A stretch of DNA of 64,000 nt from Lichenicola sp964236105. GTDB taxonomy: Bacteria; Pseudomonadota; Alphaproteobacteria; Acetobacterales; Acetobacteraceae. The number at the start of each line of letters is the position of its first letter. Position 1 is the stretch's first letter. The notes beneath the pieces were generated by a model, which worked only from the letters and a program-made list of their open reading frames with translations, searched no databases and was not told where the DNA came from. The translations under genes were made by a program, and so were the position numbers. Below, piece after piece: positions 8,812 to 17,640 of this stretch. The DNA lies in assembly GCA_964236105.1 (NCBI GenBank), contig CAXSBC010000001.1, positions 124,001 through 188,000 of the forward strand, written 5' to 3'.

Positions 8812-9602
8812 CGCCGCAGCTCCATCCCGATCGGACCCTCGCGCCGGCCATGGGTGAACTGGTCCACCATCTCGTTGCCGCTGTGCAGCAGCGAGCGGGC
8901 CTCGCCCTGCCAGACCAGGCGGCCACGATACAGCATCGCGGCGCGGTCGCCGATGCGGGTGGCCGAGGCCATGTCGTGGGTGATGGCGATCGCGGTCGAG
9001 CCGAGCCGCTTCACGCAGTCGACGATCAGCCCGTCGATCACCGCACCCATGATCGGGTCGAGGCCGGTGGTGGGCTCGTCGAAGAACAGGATCTCCGGCG
9101 TCGAGGCGATGGCGCGCGCGAGCCCCACCCGCTTCTGCATGCCGCCCGACAGTTCCGAGGGGGCGAGGTTGCCGACGCTCGGATCGAGCCCGACCTGGCT
9201 CAGCACGGTGCCGGCATGGTCCCGCGCCCGCGCCCGGCTCATCCGCGACGGCCCGCGCCTGGCCAGCAGCCCGAACGCCACGTTCTCCCAGACCGGCAGG
9301 CTGTCGAACAGCGCGCCGTTCTGGAACAGCATGCCGATGCGCGCGCGGGCGGCCTCCTGCTCGCGCCGTCCGAGCCGTCGCAGGTCCTGCCCGTCGATCT
9401 CGATGGCGCCCGCATCCGGCTCGATCAGCCCCAGGATGCAGCGCAGCAGCACCGACTTGCCGCTGCCCGAGCCGCCGATGATCACCATCGAGGTGCCGGC
9501 ATCGACATCGAGGTCGATGCCGTCCAGCACGCGCTTGGGCCCGAAGCTCTTGCTCAGGCCGCGGATGCGTATCTTGGGCACGGCCGGACCCGGACCGCTC
9601 AT
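8808..9602 (-). CDS. mlaF: Phospholipid-transport ABC ATPase MlaF
   Basis: A 264-residue ABC ATPase of the Mla/Mkl (MCE-associated) family. Walker A is GGSGSGKS (43-50), the signature LSGGMQKR (151-158), Walker B ILFFDEP (171-177), and there is an H-loop ITHDM. The Met-Gln in the signature and the LFQNGALFDSL Q-loop are typical of MlaF. It drives lipid transfer between outer and inner membrane together with MlaE. It overlaps mlaE by 4 bp (ATGA) and the next gene by 4 bp (ATAG). No MlaD (MCE) gene follows, so the substrate-binding partner must be coded elsewhere. Confidence 0.92.
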   Translation of the reverse strand: MSGPGPAVPKIRIRGLSKSFGPKRVLDGIDLDVDAGTSMVIIGGSGSGKSVLLRCILGLIEPDAGAIEIDGQDLRRLGRREQEAARARIGMLFQNGALFDSLPVWENVAFGLLARRGPSRMSRARARDHAGTVLSQVGLDPSVGNLAPSELSGGMQKRVGLARAIASTPEILFFDEPTTGLDPIMGAVIDGLIVDCVKRLGSTAIAITHDMASATRIGDRAAMLYRGRLVWQGEARSLLHSGNEMVDQFTHGRREGPIGMELRR

Positions 9603-10396
9603 CGCGAGAAGAACATCTCGGTCAGCACGTAGTCGAAGCACAGGATCAGGATCGAGGCCGCGACCACCGCGGAGGTGGTGGAGGCGCCGACGCCCTGGGC
9701 GCCGCCGCGGCTGTTGTAGCCGGTGTAGCAGCCCATCAGCGCGATCAGGAAGCCGAACACCGCCGCCTTCGCCAGGCCGACGATCACGTCCATCGGCTGC
9801 ATGAACGCCACCGTGTTGGCGATGTAGTCGGACGGGCTGAAGCCCAGCTTGATCACCGAGACGATGAAGCCGCCCATCACGCCCAGTATGTCGGCGATCA
9901 CCACCAGCAGCGGCAGCGCCAGGATGCCGGCCAGCAGGCGCGGGGCCACCAGGAACTTCATCGGGTTGGTCGACAGCGTGCCGAGCGCGTCGATCTGGTC
10001 GGTGACGCGCATGGTGCCGATCTCGGCCGCCATCGCAGCGCCCACGCGGCCTGCCACCATCAGCCCGGCCAGCACCGGCCCCAGCTCGCGCACCACCGAC
10101 AGCACCACGATGTCGGCAATGGCGCTCTGCGCGTTGAAGCGGGAGAAGCCGGTGAAGGACTGCAGCGCGATCACCATGCCGGAGAAGATCGCGGTCAGCG
10201 CCACCACCGGCAGGCTGAAGAAGGCGAACTCCAGGAAGGCGGCCACGAAGTTGCGCCAGTAGAAGGGCGGCCGCAGCAGGTGCGAGAGCCCGTTCAGCGC
10301 GAACAGCGCCAGCCGCCCGGCACTGCCGATCATGTCGAGCACGCCGCCCCCCAGGGCGGCGATCGGGGCGGAGATCGGGCCGGCGAAGCCCCTCAC
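9599..10396 (-). CDS. mlaE: Phospholipid-transport permease MlaE
   Basis: A roughly 265-residue multi-helix inner-membrane permease with the MlaE hallmarks: a short amphipathic N-terminus, PPFYWRNF, TAIFSGMVIALQ and the conserved GRVGAAMAAEIGTMRVTDQIDAL segment. It pairs with MlaF to move phospholipids and keep outer-membrane asymmetry. The frame is open further upstream to 10747, but that stretch is Arg/Pro-rich and runs into the oppositely coded uxs. GTG 10396 is chosen because it gives the usual family length. No strong ribosome-binding site is visible, so the start is uncertain. Confidence 0.88.
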   Translation of the reverse strand: MRGFAGPISAPIAALGGGVLDMIGSAGRLALFALNGLSHLLRPPFYWRNFVAAFLEFAFFSLPVVALTAIFSGMVIALQSFTGFSRFNAQSAIADIVVLSVVRELGPVLAGLMVAGRVGAAMAAEIGTMRVTDQIDALGTLSTNPMKFLVAPRLLAGILALPLLVVIADILGVMGGFIVSVIKLGFSPSDYIANTVAFMQPMDVIVGLAKAAVFGFLIALMGCYTGYNSRGGAQGVGASTTSAVVAASILILCFDYVLTEMFFSR

Positions 10397-10634
10397 GCGT
10401 GGCGGGCCGGAACGGGCACCTGCCGGACGGGGTGTCGCCCGCGATACGGCCTGTCGCCGCGTGGCAGGGCGGGGCGGGGCGGAGGAGAGCGCATGGGCTG
10501 TGCCTATAACGGCAACGCAGCCGCGTCGATAGTCCGGCCATGCGCCCGCGCGACCAGGCCGGCCCGGTCGCTTTGAAACCGGCCGGCGACCCGTTACGTT
10601 GCCCAGGCCAGCAGCACGCGAGACATCCCGCAGC

Positions 10635-11627
10635 ATGACCAGGTTCGTCGCCAAGCGCGTTCTCGTCACCGGCGGCGCCGGGTTCCTGGGCTCGCATCTG
10701 TGCGAACGACTGCTGCGCGACGGCCACGACGTGCTCTGCGTCGACAACTACTTCACCGGCCGCAAGGACAACATCGCCCACCTGATGGCCTCGCCGAACT
10801 TCGAGATGCTGCGCCACGACATCAGCACCCCGCTGATGGTCGAGGTCGACGAGATCTACAACCTCGCCTGCCCCGCCTCGCCGGTGCACTACCAGTACGA
10901 TCCGGTGCAGACCCTCAAGACCAGCGTGCTCGGCGCCATCCACATGCTGGGCATCGCGCGCCGCACCGGCGCCCGGGTGTTCCAGGCCTCGACCAGCGAG
11001 GTCTACGGCGATCCGGACGTGCATCCGCAGACCGAGGATTATTGCGGCAACGTCAACCCGCTCGGGCCGCGCGCCTGCTACGACGAGGGCAAGCGCTGCG
11101 CCGAGACGCTGTTCTTCGACCATCGCCGCCAGCACGGCACCCGGATCAAGGTGGTGCGCATCTTCAACACCCACGGGCCGCGCATGCATCCCGACGACGG
11201 ACGCGTGGTGTCGAACTTCATCACCCAGGCGCTCCGCTCCGAGGACATCACGCTCTATGGCGACGGCGGCCAGACCCGGGCCTTCTGCTACGTGTCGGAC
11301 CTGATCGAGGGGTTCGTGCGGATGATGGACAGCGAGGACGACATCACCGGCCCGATCAATCTCGGCAACCCGCACGAGATCACGGTGCGCGAACTGGCCG
11401 AGCGGATCCTGGCGCTGACCGGATCGCGCTCGCGCCTGGTGTTCCGGCCGCTGCCGCAGGACGATCCGATGCAGCGCTGTCCCGACATCACGCGCGCGCG
11501 CAACCTGCTCGGCTGGGAGCCGCAGGTCGGGCTCGACGAGGGGCTCGCGCATAGCATCGACTATTTCGAGCGGCTGCTCGGCGCCGGCAGGCCGGCTGCC
11601 GCTGCCGCCGACGCCGCGGTCGGCTGA
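10635..11627 (+). CDS. uxs: UDP-glucuronate decarboxylase (UDP-xylose synthase)
   Basis: A 330-residue extended SDR enzyme that oxidises and decarboxylates UDP-glucuronate to UDP-xylose in the cytosol. The NAD site GGAGFLGS lies at residues 13-20, the UXS signature YNLACPASPVHYQ near residue 75, and the catalytic Y149-x3-K153 in ACYDEGKR. IFNTHGPRMHPDDGRVVSNF is also characteristic. Start ATG 10635 puts the Rossmann motif at the usual distance; an upstream in-frame codon at 10599 would only add a non-conserved extension. It lies 15 bp before ugd, so two consecutive steps of one pathway are co-transcribed. Confidence 0.92.
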   Translation: MTRFVAKRVLVTGGAGFLGSHLCERLLRDGHDVLCVDNYFTGRKDNIAHLMASPNFEMLRHDISTPLMVEVDEIYNLACPASPVHYQYDPVQTLKTSVLGAIHMLGIARRTGARVFQASTSEVYGDPDVHPQTEDYCGNVNPLGPRACYDEGKRCAETLFFDHRRQHGTRIKVVRIFNTHGPRMHPDDGRVVSNFITQALRSEDITLYGDGGQTRAFCYVSDLIEGFVRMMDSEDDITGPINLGNPHEITVRELAERILALTGSRSRLVFRPLPQDDPMQRCPDITRARNLLGWEPQVGLDEGLAHSIDYFERLLGAGRPAAAAADAAVG

Positions 11628-11642
11628 GGAAGGCACCAGGCC

Positions 11643-13019
11643 ATGCGCATCGCGATGATCGGCGGCGGCTATGTCGGCCTCGTCTCCGCCGCCTGCTTCG
11701 CCGAGTTCGGCACCGAGGTGGCGGTGGTGGAAACCCATCCCGCCCGGCTGGCAGCGCTGCGCAGGGGCCGCATCCCGATCTACGAGCCGGGCCTCGACAC
11801 GCTGGTCGCCGGCAACATCGAGGCGGGCCGGCTCTCGTTCAGCGACGACCTGCCCGGCGCCATCGCCGGCGCGGAAGCGATCTTCATCGCCGTCGGCACG
11901 CCGCCGCGCAACGGCGACGGCCACGCCGACCTGACCTACGTGTTCGCCGCCGCCGAGCAGGTGGCGGCAGCGATGACCGGCTATGCGGTGATCGTCACCA
12001 AGTCGACGGTGCCGGTGGGCACCGGCCGGCGCATCGCCGAGATCGTCGCCCGGCTGCGCCCGGAGCTCGAGTTCGACGTCGCCTCCAACCCCGAGTTCCT
12101 GCGCGAGGGCTCGGCGATCGGCGACTTCATGCGCCCCGATCGCGTGGTGATCGGCACCGACACCGCCAGGCCGGCGCAGGCCGAGCGGGCGCAGGAGATC
12201 ATGCGGCGGCTGTATCGGCCGCTCTACCTGATCGAGGCGCCGATCCTGTTCACCTCGCTCGAGAGCGCCGAGCTGATCAAGTATGCCGCCAACTCCTTCC
12301 TGGCGATGAAGATCTCCTTCATCAACGAGATGGCCGACCTGTGCGAGCGGGTCGGCGGCGACGTGCACGAGGTGGCGCGCGGCATCGGCATGGATGGACG
12401 CATCGGGCCGAAGTTCCTGCATGCGGGGCCGGGCTATGGCGGCTCGTGCTTCCCCAAGGACACGCTGGCGCTGATGCGCATCGCGCAGGAGGCGGGCGCC
12501 TCCTCGCGCCTGGTCGAGGCGACGGTGCAGGTGAACGAGGCGCGCAAGGCGTCGATGGCGGCGCGCATCATGTCGGCCTGCGGCGGCAGCGTGCGCGGCA
12601 AGGTGATCGCGGCCTTCGGCCTCACCTTCAAGCCCGAGACCGACGACATGCGCGACGCGCCGTCGATCCCGATCCTGCACCGGCTGATCGAGAACGGCGC
12701 CCTGGTGCGCGCCTTCGATCCGGCCGGCATGGAGGCGGCGCGCGCGCTGCTGCCCGGGCGCGGCATGACCTACTGCAGCGACGCGCTCGACGCTGCCCGC
12801 GATGCCGACGCGATCCTGGTGCTGACCGAGTGGAACGAGTTCCGCGCCTTGTCGCCGGCCCGGCTGCGCGGCCTGATGCGCGGCAGGACCGTCATCGACC
12901 TGCGCAACATCTACGACCCGGCGGCGATGCAGGCGGCCGGACTCGCCTACAGCTCGATCGGACGGCCCCGGGCCGGACCCGACGCCCTGCAGCCGGCCCG
13001 GGACGGGACCACCGGCTGA
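11643..13019 (+). CDS. ugd: UDP-glucose 6-dehydrogenase
   Basis: A 458-residue enzyme converting UDP-glucose to UDP-glucuronate with two NAD+. N-terminal Rossmann motif GGGYVG (7-12), the substrate segment EFLREGSA, and the catalytic cysteine C269 in YGGSCFPKD are present. The C-terminal UDP-binding domain has the conserved AFGLTFKPETDDMRDAPS. Its product is the substrate of the uxs gene just upstream, so the pair makes UDP-xylose from UDP-glucose for surface polysaccharide. It ends 9 bp from the convergent TPR/GT-D gene. Confidence 0.94.
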   Translation: MRIAMIGGGYVGLVSAACFAEFGTEVAVVETHPARLAALRRGRIPIYEPGLDTLVAGNIEAGRLSFSDDLPGAIAGAEAIFIAVGTPPRNGDGHADLTYVFAAAEQVAAAMTGYAVIVTKSTVPVGTGRRIAEIVARLRPELEFDVASNPEFLREGSAIGDFMRPDRVVIGTDTARPAQAERAQEIMRRLYRPLYLIEAPILFTSLESAELIKYAANSFLAMKISFINEMADLCERVGGDVHEVARGIGMDGRIGPKFLHAGPGYGGSCFPKDTLALMRIAQEAGASSRLVEATVQVNEARKASMAARIMSACGGSVRGKVIAAFGLTFKPETDDMRDAPSIPILHRLIENGALVRAFDPAGMEAARALLPGRGMTYCSDALDAARDADAILVLTEWNEFRALSPARLRGLMRGRTVIDLRNIYDPAAMQAAGLAYSSIGRPRAGPDALQPARDGTTG

Positions 13020-13027
13020 AGGCCCCC

Positions 13028-14551
13028 TCACCGTCCCGCCCAGGCGGCGGCGACGGCGCCGACATCGAGGGCGATCCCCCCCAGCGCCTTGATCCTGCCG
13101 CAGAACAGCAGGCCGCAGGGGCCGGGTGCGGCGACCAGGAACAGCGCGCCGCGGAACGGCACCGTCAGCTCGGCCAGGAGCTGTTCGCTGCGCTGCAGAC
13201 GCGTCTCCGGCGGCTCCGCCCCATCGCCATCGGGCAGCAGGATCGTGCGCGCGTCGGCGATGCCGCAGAAATGCCCGAGCCGCCGTGCCAGCTCCGGATA
13301 GGCGCCGACCACGCCCAGGAACGGCAGCCCCTGCAGCAGCGGACGCAGGAACGGCATGCTCCGGTGCAGCGCGGTCGCGAACTGGAACGAGGTGAAGCTG
13401 CCCCTGGCGCGCTCCAGCCCCAGCCGCTGCATCTCGGCCAGGAAGCCGAAATTGGTGCGGTCGTGCCGGATCACCTCCGCGTCCGGCAGGCCGACCACGT
13501 CGGCGGTGCCGATCGCCGCCTCGACCCCGCGGGCGAGCCGCGCCACCGCCGCGGCACCCGCCGTCTCGATGCGGCCGTCGAACCAGTCGCGCCAGACGCT
13601 GTCGGCGACCGCGGCCAGCTCGGCCGGCCGCAGCGTCAGATGCACGCGCAGGCTCGTGCAGCAGATGAACCGCGCCAGGGCGTGGTCGAGCCGGATCAGC
13701 GCGAACGGCTCGTTCTGCCCGATCGCGTCCGTCAGCCGGGCATACAGGGCATCGGCGTCGAGCCAGTCGCGCGAGGCCTGCAGCGCCTCGATCGCGCGGA
13801 TCACGGCGACGCCGTCGAGCCCTGCTGCGAGCCTGGCTGCGGCGAGATGGCTGTAGGGCGGATACGGCGTGTCGGCATCCTCGGCCGCCATCCGGTCGAG
13901 CAGCGGCTGGGCGTCGATCAGCTCCTGGTGACGTCCGGTGGCCCCGAGGGCCGTGGTGTAGTTCCAGATCGAGCAGTTCTCGTGCAGCAGCCTCGGCGCG
14001 GCGACGCGCAGGAACGGCACCGCCTGGTCGAACGCGCCGGCTTGCGAAAGCCGGGCGCCCATCTCGCTGTTCAGGCCAGGGTCCTCGGGCTCTGCGAGCA
14101 GCAGGTGGCGCAGCGCCTGGACGGCAAGGCCGCTGTCGCCGGCACGCTGGGCCAGACGCAGCCGCAGCCGGTGCGCTGGCGTCACGTCCGGCCACAGCGA
14201 CACCGCGCGATGGCTGGCCTCCAGCGCCTCGTCGAACCGGTCCTGGCGCTCCAGCACGCGCGCCTGCAGCAGCCAGGCCTCCGCGTCCGCCGGATCGGCC
14301 GCGAGCAGCCGTCCGACCGCGTCGGCGGCCTCGGCGATCCGGCCGGCGGCCAGGCTGTCCTCGACCGACATCCGGACCGCAGCCGCCGACACATCCGGTC
14401 CGGGCGCGGCAGGCTCGGGCCTGTCGGGCGGGCCGGCAGGCGGTGCCGGCTGCTCGCGCGAGCCCGCCATGCCGTTGAACGAGGAGAAGCTCGCATAGGT
14501 CAGCGGACGATAGGATGCGGCCTGGCCCGGGTCCGCGTCGGACGCGCTCAT
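13028..14551 (-). CDS. TPR protein with possible GT-D-like glycosyltransferase domain
   Basis: A 507-residue protein. After a Pro/Ala-rich linker (residues about 20-55), residues about 60-190 form TPR-like helical repeats (AEAWLLQARVLERQDRFDEAL is one unit). The C-terminal 180 residues, with ETAGAAAVARLARG and HDRTNFGFLAEMQRLGL, and later FLGVVGAYPEL, resemble the GT-D fold seen in some polysaccharide-locus glycosyltransferases. That assignment is tentative. Start ATG 14551 avoids an upstream Trp/His-rich extension that lacks conservation features. It is divergent from the FkbH operon, sharing a 210-bp intergenic region, and convergent with ugd. The context supports a role in glycan assembly. 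Confidence 0.6.
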   Translation of the reverse strand: MSASDADPGQAASYRPLTYASFSSFNGMAGSREQPAPPAGPPDRPEPAAPGPDVSAAAVRMSVEDSLAAGRIAEAADAVGRLLAADPADAEAWLLQARVLERQDRFDEALEASHRAVSLWPDVTPAHRLRLRLAQRAGDSGLAVQALRHLLLAEPEDPGLNSEMGARLSQAGAFDQAVPFLRVAAPRLLHENCSIWNYTTALGATGRHQELIDAQPLLDRMAAEDADTPYPPYSHLAAARLAAGLDGVAVIRAIEALQASRDWLDADALYARLTDAIGQNEPFALIRLDHALARFICCTSLRVHLTLRPAELAAVADSVWRDWFDGRIETAGAAAVARLARGVEAAIGTADVVGLPDAEVIRHDRTNFGFLAEMQRLGLERARGSFTSFQFATALHRSMPFLRPLLQGLPFLGVVGAYPELARRLGHFCGIADARTILLPDGDGAEPPETRLQRSEQLLAELTVPFRGALFLVAAPGPCGLLFCGRIKALGGIALDVGAVAAAWAGR

Positions 14552-14761
14552 CGGCCGCGCCCGGCCTGCCGGCACGGCACGCCCGACCTCGGCGGCGGCC
14601 ACGGAGCGGATGCCGCGTCCGGGCGGCTCGAAGCAGGTGTGCTGCGCATCATCGGCCCAATCTAGCCAACTCGTTGCCGTTTGCGCTAATGAATCGTTAA
14701 ACCAGCGTGACGGGTGTGATGACCATGCAAGGTGCAACGGCCATAACGGCATCGGCGTCTC

Positions 14762-16504
14762 ATGCCCGATAGGCTGAGGGCGGCCCTGGCCGGCCAGGAG
14801 CGTCCCACCCTGCCGATCATCTTCGCGCACGGCACCCGGCTGCTGCGGATGACGCCGGACGCGGCCGATCTGCGCGTCGTCGTCGCCGGTTCAGCCACCA
14901 CCGACCTCGCCGCCCGCGCGATCGCCGTCGGCTGCGCGCTGGAAGGGCTGAGCGCGTCGGTGGAGCAGGCGCCCTTCGGCGCATGGCGGCAGGAGGCGCT
15001 GAACCCGGACTCGGCGCTGCATCGCCGGCCGCCGCAGTTGGCGGTGCTGGTCACCGACTGGCGCGAGGCGGTCGCGGCACTGCCGCTCGATGCGCCCGAC
15101 GAGGCGGTGACAGCGGCGGTGTCCGAGACCGTCGCCGGGTTCCGCGCGGTCTGGGACGCCATCGGCCGCTTGGGCGCCAGGATCATCCAGCATCTGCCGG
15201 GCCCCCCGCCGGCGCGACTGACCGGGATCGCCGAGCTTCGCTGCCCGGCGAGCGCCCACCGGCAGGTCGAGGCGGTGCGCGCGGGCCTGCTCGCGGCGGG
15301 CCCGGAGATCGTGTTCCTCGACACCGCCCCGCTGGCCGTCGACGCGCGCGGCTGGTTCTCCGCCAAGCTGCCCTTCGCGCAGGAGATGCTGGTCGAGTAC
15401 GTGCCGCTGTTCCGCGCCGCCCTGCGCACCGCCACCGGACGGGCGAAGAAGGTGCTGGCGCTCGATCTGGACCACACGCTGTGGGGCGGGGTGATCGGCG
15501 ACGACGGCGTCGACGGGCTGACGCTCGGTCCGGACACGCCGGCCGGCGAGGCGTTCGCCGCGTTCCAGTCGCATGCCAGGGCGCTGGCGGCGCGCGGCAT
15601 CGTGCTGGCGGCATGCAGCAAGAACGATCCGGCGATCGCCGCCCTCGGCTTCACCCATCCGCACGCGGTGCTGGCGCGGTCGGATTTCGCCGCCTTCGAA
15701 TGCTCCTGGTCGGACAAGGCGGGCGGCCTGGAGCGCATCGCCGCCACGCTGAATCTCGGGCTGGAGTCCATCGTGTTCGCCGACGACAATCCGGCCGAGT
15801 GCGCGCTGGTCCGCGAGCGGCTGCCGCAGGTGACGGTGGTCGAGCTCGGGGACGATCCGGCGGCCTTCGTGGAGCGTCTCGAGGCCGGCTGCTGGTTCGA
15901 CCTGCAGTCGCTTGGCGCCGAGGACCTCGTGCGCGGCGCCGCCTATCAGGCCCGCGCGGCGGCGCAGGCGGCGCAGGGCCGTCACACCGACCTGGGCGCG
16001 TTCCTGCAGGGGCTCGCCATGCACGGGCATGTCGGCATCGCCGAGCCCGGCGCGCTCGCCCGGGTGGCGCAGCTCGAGAACAAGACCAACCAGTTCAACC
16101 TGACCACGCGCCGGTACGACGAGGCGGCGGTGCGCGCCTTCGCCGCGCGCGACGACGCGCTGGTGATGGTCGGCACGCTGGCCGATCGGTTCGGCGATCA
16201 CGGAATGGTTTCCAGCGTGATCGCGCAGGCGGACGGCGACGCGCTGCATATCGAGAGCTGGCTGATGAGCTGCCGGGTGTTCTCGCGCAGCTTCGAGCAG
16301 TTCGTCATGCGCTCGATCGTCACCGAGGCACGACGGCGCGGCCTGTCGCGGATCGTGGGCGAGCATGTCCCGTCGCCCAAGAACGGCGTCGTCTCGGACC
16401 TGTTCGAGCGGCTCGGCTTCGCCCGGCGCGACGATGCCCCGGGCTGGTCGCGCGCGACCGACATCGACACCGACGACCTCGTCACCTTCGTTGCGGACAG
16501 CTAG
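14762..16504 (+). CDS. FkbH-like HAD-IIIC phosphatase/acyl-loading protein
   Basis: A 580-residue protein of the FkbH family. Residues 1-225 form an N-terminal domain of the SGNH-like type. The HAD phosphatase core starts with DLDHTLWGG (235-243) and includes FADDNPAE. The C-terminal acyltransferase-like region carries NKTNQFNLTTRRY, DRFGDHGMV and the conserved Cys in MSCRVFSR. Characterised FkbH proteins take a glyceryl unit from 1,3-bisphosphoglycerate, dephosphorylate it and load it on an acyl carrier protein. A free-standing ACP follows 9 bp downstream, which fits that chemistry exactly. It is the first gene of the ACP-WcbI-WcbI run. Confidence 0.85.
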   Translation: MPDRLRAALAGQERPTLPIIFAHGTRLLRMTPDAADLRVVVAGSATTDLAARAIAVGCALEGLSASVEQAPFGAWRQEALNPDSALHRRPPQLAVLVTDWREAVAALPLDAPDEAVTAAVSETVAGFRAVWDAIGRLGARIIQHLPGPPPARLTGIAELRCPASAHRQVEAVRAGLLAAGPEIVFLDTAPLAVDARGWFSAKLPFAQEMLVEYVPLFRAALRTATGRAKKVLALDLDHTLWGGVIGDDGVDGLTLGPDTPAGEAFAAFQSHARALAARGIVLAACSKNDPAIAALGFTHPHAVLARSDFAAFECSWSDKAGGLERIAATLNLGLESIVFADDNPAECALVRERLPQVTVVELGDDPAAFVERLEAGCWFDLQSLGAEDLVRGAAYQARAAAQAAQGRHTDLGAFLQGLAMHGHVGIAEPGALARVAQLENKTNQFNLTTRRYDEAAVRAFAARDDALVMVGTLADRFGDHGMVSSVIAQADGDALHIESWLMSCRVFSRSFEQFVMRSIVTEARRRGLSRIVGEHVPSPKNGVVSDLFERLGFARRDDAPGWSRATDIDTDDLVTFVADS

Positions 16505-16513
16505 GGCACAGCC

Positions 16514-16756
16514 ATGGATCATGACGTTATCCTGTCCCGGGTGAAGGACGTCGTTTCCGAAACTTTCGGCGTGCCGACGGACACCCTGTCCGGGACGACG
16601 ACGGCGCAGGACGTGCCGGGCTGGGATTCGATCGGCCATCTCGTCGTCCTCACCGGCGTCGAAACCGCCTTCGACGTGCAGCTGCCGATGGAGGCATCGC
16701 TGAAGGTCGCCGACCTCGGCAGCCTCGCGACGCTGATCGCCCGCAGCAGGGCCTGA
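16514..16756 (+). CDS. Acyl carrier protein
   Basis: An 80-residue single-domain carrier protein. The phosphopantetheine attachment serine is S39 in GWDSIGHL. The helix II region following it (VVLTGVETAFDVQL) has the usual amphipathic pattern. It is coded directly after the FkbH-like protein (9-bp gap), and such stand-alone ACPs beside fkbH are the acceptors of the glyceryl (or a similar C3) unit. It is unlikely to be the fatty-acid ACP, which normally sits with fabD/fabG/fabF. Confidence 0.9.
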   Translation: MDHDVILSRVKDVVSETFGVPTDTLSGTTTAQDVPGWDSIGHLVVLTGVETAFDVQLPMEASLKVADLGSLATLIARSRA

Positions 16757-16779
16757 CCGGACGGGACGGACCGCACGCG

Positions 16780-17640
16780 ATGGACGATCCGAGGCGGCTC
16801 ATTCTCGTCGAGGCGAACTGGCAGGCGAGCCCGCTGATCGCCCTCCTGCAGAAGACGCCGGCGATCGGCGCGCTGGTGGAGCTCCGGCTGGTCGGCACCG
16901 GGGAGGAGCGCGACCGGCTGCTGTTCTCCGACGGTCCGGACGGCGGTCGGCTCGCGGGCTTCTGGCAGCAGGTGACCGACTTCTGGGTCGCGGAACGATG
17001 GGAGGCGCCGGTTCGCCTTCCCGCCGGGATCGCGATGACGCGTTTTCCCTATCTCGGCGGCGACTGCTTCTGGCCGCTGCTCGGCACCGACCCGCGCAAC
17101 CGGCCGGAGGCGCTTTATCCCGATGGTCGCTACCGCCTGAGCGACCGGTTCGCAGCCGAGCTGTCGGGCAGCACGGCCGACGACGACGCGCTCTACGACG
17201 CCTATCTCGAGCGCTCGGCGGAGGGGCTGGCCGATCTGGACGCGCGCTGGCAGCACGAGATGGCGGTGGCGAGCGGTCGCGACGCGTTCTGCGCGGTGCG
17301 TTTCGCGCCCACCCTGGAGAGCGCCTTCCGCGATACCAGGCTGTTCCACGCGCCGGGCAGTCCGAACGGTCCGGCCTACGAGGTCCTGGCCCTGGGCCTG
17401 GCTGCGCGCCTGGAAGCGCTGCTGGGTTGCGAGCCGGACCGCCTGGTGGACGCTGTGCGCGCCCATGCGCGCGGCTTCCAGGGCATCTCGCAATACCAGT
17501 ATCCGGTTCATCCCGTCGTGGCCGAGCGGCTGGGGCTCCGCTGGGCCTCGCCCGCGACGGCCTTCCGCGTCGGCAAGAACCGCTGGACGCACCGGGAGGC
17601 CACGGTGCGCGCGATACGCTGGCTGGACTGGACCCCCTGA
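16780..17640 (+). CDS. WcbI-like polysaccharide-modifying protein, paralog 1 (Cys replaced in motif)
   Basis: A 286-residue protein similar in architecture to its downstream neighbour and to the WcbI family of capsule/EPS putative acyltransferases. Shared landmarks are a short N-terminal beta-strand with a catalytic-type motif, a central TRFPYLGGDCFWPL-type segment where the paralog reads RFPALTCSALYPF, and a C-terminal HPVVAERLGL box (HPLVAERLGL in the paralog). The N-terminal family motif ANCQ is here ANWQ, so the motif cysteine is missing. It probably acts in decoration of the glycan built by neighbouring genes, perhaps with altered or no catalysis. Its stop overlaps the next ATG by 1 bp (TGATG). 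Confidence 0.65.
   Translation: MDDPRRLILVEANWQASPLIALLQKTPAIGALVELRLVGTGEERDRLLFSDGPDGGRLAGFWQQVTDFWVAERWEAPVRLPAGIAMTRFPYLGGDCFWPLLGTDPRNRPEALYPDGRYRLSDRFAAELSGSTADDDALYDAYLERSAEGLADLDARWQHEMAVASGRDAFCAVRFAPTLESAFRDTRLFHAPGSPNGPAYEVLALGLAARLEALLGCEPDRLVDAVRAHARGFQGISQYQYPVHPVVAERLGLRWASPATAFRVGKNRWTHREATVRAIRWLDWTP

Noticed and set aside
8808..14195. A 1795-codon open frame on the minus strand
   Set aside because: It is an artefact of GC-rich sequence. Its end is mlaF in frame, and the rest is antisense to uxs/ugd and out of frame with mlaE and the TPR protein; the product is Arg/His/Gly-rich without domains.
14552..14761. Defined promoter pair between the TPR/GT-D gene and fkbH
   Set aside because: The region is less GC-rich and must hold promoters, but no -35/-10 pair with proper spacing stood out on either strand.
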